A stretch of 23,537 bases of DNA from an uncultured Candidatus Altimarinota bacterium. GTDB taxonomy: Bacteria > Patescibacteriota > Gracilibacteria > CAIRYL01. The notes under the pieces are model-generated. The model was not told where the DNA came from. It searched no databases and was given only the letters and a program-made list of their open reading frames with translations. Below are positions 21,175-23,537 of this stretch, piece by piece (the stretch's first letter is position 1; each line of letters opens with the position of its first letter). Position numbers and translations under genes: made by a program. Where the stretch lies: the NCBI GenBank assembly GCA_947311645.1, contig CAMZKZ010000027.1, forward strand, positions 1-23,537. The letters are read 5' to 3'.

Positions 21175-23537
21175 ATGTTGTCAAAAGTAATAAAAAGAAA
21201 TGGTCAAACTGCTGATTTTGATAAACAACGAATTATATCGGCAATTAAAAAATCGGAAAAACAAGTAGGAATTGTAGAAGAGTTGTTTGCTGAATCTATT
21301 GCAGATGAGGTTGTTTTGCATTTGCACGAAAATTTTGATTGCACTGTAAATATTCCAACAGTAGAACAAATACAAGATTTAGTAGAAAAATTTCTTGCAG
21401 AAAGCGGAAACTTTGAAATTGCAAAAGCATATATTTTATATAGAGCAGAGCAAGCAAAAAAACGAGCAGAAGAACGAGTTTTAGAAATGAAAAAAATAGA
21501 TAAACATTTGTTAAAAGTTACAAAGAGATCTGGTAAAAAACAACTTTTTGAAAAAAATAAATTAAAAAAAGTTTTTGAAAGAGTTTCTTTTGGGTATGAA
21601 GACACATGTTCATTCGATGAAGTGTATGAAATCGTAAAACTTATGATTGTCGATGGAATAGAAACAAAAAAACTTATAAATATTTTACGAAGAGCATGTG
21701 TAGATTGCATAACAATTGAAAATATTCATTGGCAAAATATTGCTGGTCGTCTTTTTGTTATTGAGTTATACAAAGAAGCAATAATCAATAGAGGACTTGA
21801 TTATAATGATATTTATTCTGGAAATTCTTTTCTTGAGCATTTTAATAACTATATTGAAAAAGGGTATTATTCTTCAAATTTTAAAGAATTTTATTCTGAC
21901 GAAGAAATTAAAGAACTTGCACAAGAGATTGACAAAAAAAGAGATTTTACATATGGATATTCTACAATGCTTGCATTTGTTAATAGATATTTATTAAATC
22001 CAAACAAAGTAGTACACGAATTACCGCAAGAAATGTATTTAGCGGTTGCAATGTTCCTTGCTATTCCAGAAAAAAAAGAAAACAGAGTAGAAGTTGCAAA
22101 ACAAATATACGAAGTATGTTCTTCACAAGAATTATCACTTCCAACACCAACACTTTTAAATGCACGAACAAATTATCATCAATTAAGTTCTTGTTTTAAA
22201 TTAAATATAGATGACGACTTGCGTTCAATTTATCATCAAATTGAAAACATGGCACAAATATCTAAATTTGGTGGTGGTATTGGAGTGTATTTAGGAAATA
22301 TTCGAGCAAAAGGGTCATCAATACGATATGTTGAAAATGCTGCAGGTGGGGTTATCCCTTGGGTAAAAGTTATGAATGATACAGCAACAGCGGTAAACCA
22401 ACTTGGTTCACGAAACGGTGCTATATCTCCAACACTTGATGTATGGCATAAAGATATTTTTGATTTTTTAAATCTTCAAACGGAAACTGGGGATATTCGT
22501 TCAAAAGCATTTGATGTTTTTCCAGCGATTTCTGTTCCAGATTTATTTATGAAAAGGGTTGAAAATAATGAAAATTGGACGCTTTTCGACCCATATGAAG
22601 TGGAAAAAGTTACAGGACAAAAATTACAAGATTTATTTTTAGAAGACTTTGATACATTTTATACGGAATGTGAAAAAAATCCTAAAATAAAATCTAAAGA
22701 AACAGTAGTTGCAAAAGATTTAATGAAAGAAGCACTAAAAGCAACTGTTGAAACAGGAATGCCGTATTTTTTCTTTAGAGATACAGTAAATAAAGTAAAT
22801 CCAAATAAACATGCAGGAAATATCTATGCAACTCAATTATGTACAGAAATTTGTCAAAACACTTCTCCATCAGAATTTTTCGAAGAAGTAGAAGAAGACG
22901 GAATTATAAATATAAAACATAAAGCAGGTGATAGTGTAGTATGTAATCTTGCTTCTATAAATATTGCAAAAGTAAATACAGAAGAAGATATGAAGCGTGT
23001 TTTTCCTGTTGCTGCACGAGTTTTGGACAATGTAATTACCCTAAATTTATATCCGATAAAAGAGTCAGAGTATACAGCAAAACGATATAGAAGTATTGGT
23101 CTTGGGTTTATGGGACTTGCTGAATATCTTGCCTGTGAAAATCTTGCATATGATAAGCAAGAAGCTCGCGATCATACTGATGAACTTTTTGAAAAATTTG
23201 CATATTATACATTAAAATCATCAAACGAATTATCAAAAGAACGAGGACAATATGAATTGTTTAACGGTTCTGAATGGTCGAAAGGTATTTTATTTGGACG
23301 AAACGAAGAATGGTACAAAAACAATACTGAAAATGGAGAAATGTGGTCTTCGCTTATTTCTGAAATAAAAGAAAGTGGATTACGGTTTGCATATCACTTA
23401 GCACCAGCCCCAAATACGTCCACTGCAGGTGTTGTTGGAACAACAGCAGGGTTATTACCTATTTACAAGAGATTGTTCATAGAGACGAACTCTATAGCTC
23501 CTGTGGTAAATGTTGCACCAAACCTTTCTAATAAAAA
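21175..23537 (+). CDS. nrdA: Class I ribonucleotide reductase alpha subunit NrdA (partial, 3' cut)
   Basis: This enzyme reduces ribonucleoside diphosphates to deoxy forms. The frame is open from ATG 21175 to the window edge, 787 codons without a stop. Residues about 1-95 and 112-200 are two successive ATP-cone domains (VIKRNGQTADFDKQRI and LKVTKRSGKKQLFEKNKL). The barrel follows, with redox cysteines C340 (LSSCFKL) and C590 (VVCNLASIN), the thiyl-radical cysteine C556 in QLCTEI with E558, the specificity loop region GGGIGVYLGNIRAKGS, and the late segment NTSTAGVVGTTAGLLPIYKR. Q554 stands where E. coli has N437. The radical-transfer tyrosine pair and C-terminal cysteines lie beyond the window, as probably does nrdB. 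Two NrdR boxes precede it. No Shine-Dalgarno sequence is seen. Class I is favoured over class II by these motifs. Confidence 0.93.
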   Translation, partial: MLSKVIKRNGQTADFDKQRIISAIKKSEKQVGIVEELFAESIADEVVLHLHENFDCTVNIPTVEQIQDLVEKFLAESGNFEIAKAYILYRAEQAKKRAEERVLEMKKIDKHLLKVTKRSGKKQLFEKNKLKKVFERVSFGYEDTCSFDEVYEIVKLMIVDGIETKKLINILRRACVDCITIENIHWQNIAGRLFVIELYKEAIINRGLDYNDIYSGNSFLEHFNNYIEKGYYSSNFKEFYSDEEIKELAQEIDKKRDFTYGYSTMLAFVNRYLLNPNKVVHELPQEMYLAVAMFLAIPEKKENRVEVAKQIYEVCSSQELSLPTPTLLNARTNYHQLSSCFKLNIDDDLRSIYHQIENMAQISKFGGGIGVYLGNIRAKGSSIRYVENAAGGVIPWVKVMNDTATAVNQLGSRNGAISPTLDVWHKDIFDFLNLQTETGDIRSKAFDVFPAISVPDLFMKRVENNENWTLFDPYEVEKVTGQKLQDLFLEDFDTFYTECEKNPKIKSKETVVAKDLMKEALKATVETGMPYFFFRDTVNKVNPNKHAGNIYATQLCTEICQNTSPSEFFEEVEEDGIINIKHKAGDSVVCNLASINIAKVNTEEDMKRVFPVAARVLDNVITLNLYPIKESEYTAKRYRSIGLGFMGLAEYLACENLAYDKQEARDHTDELFEKFAYYTLKSSNELSKERGQYELFNGSEWSKGILFGRNEEWYKNNTENGEMWSSLISEIKESGLRFAYHLAPAPNTSTAGVVGTTAGLLPIYKRLFIETNSIAPVVNVAPNLSNK

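Noticed and set aside
21204..21710. Minus-strand 168-codon frame opposite nrdA
   Set aside because: The + strand encodes two ATP cones across this stretch; the minus product is Ser/Phe-rich, as expected of antisense in A/T-rich DNA.
1..23537. UGA-to-glycine code as in Gracilibacteria/Absconditabacteria
   Set aside because: No in-frame TGA occurs in any gene and conserved glycines use GGN codons, so nothing in the window requires recoding.
1..23537. tRNA genes, rRNA, CRISPR arrays, insertion sequences
   Set aside because: I looked for T-loop motifs (GGTTCRANNCC), regular spaced repeats, transposase motifs and terminal inverted repeats and found none I could support.

Overview
This is a low-G+C window (roughly 30% G+C by eye) of compact bacterial chromosome. 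It carries 18 complete protein genes, one gene cut by the right edge and the probable tail of another at the left edge. Every gene is housekeeping or envelope-related. I see no tRNA, rRNA, insertion sequence, prophage or CRISPR array. All corrected start codons are ATG. The 18 visible stops are 15 TAA and 3 TAG, with no TGA, and no gene has a convincing Shine-Dalgarno sequence. Arginine is written mostly CGA/AGA. Together with the protein families (VanW plus S-layer-homology pair, DUF4870-like protein, MiaB with an insertion, short HrcA orphaned beside murC) this suggests a Candidate Phyla Radiation/Patescibacteria genome, perhaps near Peregrinibacteria/Gracilibacteria but without UGA-to-Gly recoding. 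That placement is inference.

Left part, + strand (1-7990): tail of an unknown gene and its terminator; miaB (tRNA 2-methylthiolation); a phosphomannomutase/phosphoglucomutase; a DUF4870-like membrane protein; a minus-strand GST-like gene; then a secreted S-layer-homology protein followed 16 nt later by a secreted VanW-domain protein.

Middle part, - strand (8000-14521): reading right to left, carA, a membrane-anchored TPR protein, a VTT/DedA-like membrane protein, ilvB (acetolactate synthase large subunit), then murC overlapping hrcA. carA-TPR-VTT are nearly contiguous (gaps of 12 and 1 nt). murC appears to have its own promoter, overlapped by an 11-bp-arm dyad.

Right part, + strand (14650-23537): a ribosomal L10 leader and intrinsic-terminator-like attenuator, then rplJ-rplL with a strong terminator; hisF and ilvN (the acetolactate synthase small subunit, about 5 kb from ilvB); ftsH with a long charged N-terminal extension; pyrC; and nrdA, preceded by two NrdR boxes and encoding two tandem ATP-cone domains.

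Functionally the region mixes nucleotide synthesis (carA, pyrC, nrdA), branched-chain amino acid and histidine synthesis (ilvB, ilvN, hisF), cell wall and surface (murC, SLH, VanW, sugar-phosphate mutase), protein quality control (hrcA, ftsH) and translation (miaB, rplJL). I found no clear unknown multi-gene system. The most interesting material is regulatory and structural: the L10 attenuator, the NrdR box pair, the dyad over the murC-hrcA promoter, an in-frame 22-codon insert in murC, the FtsH extension, and the joint absence of TGA stops and Shine-Dalgarno sites.
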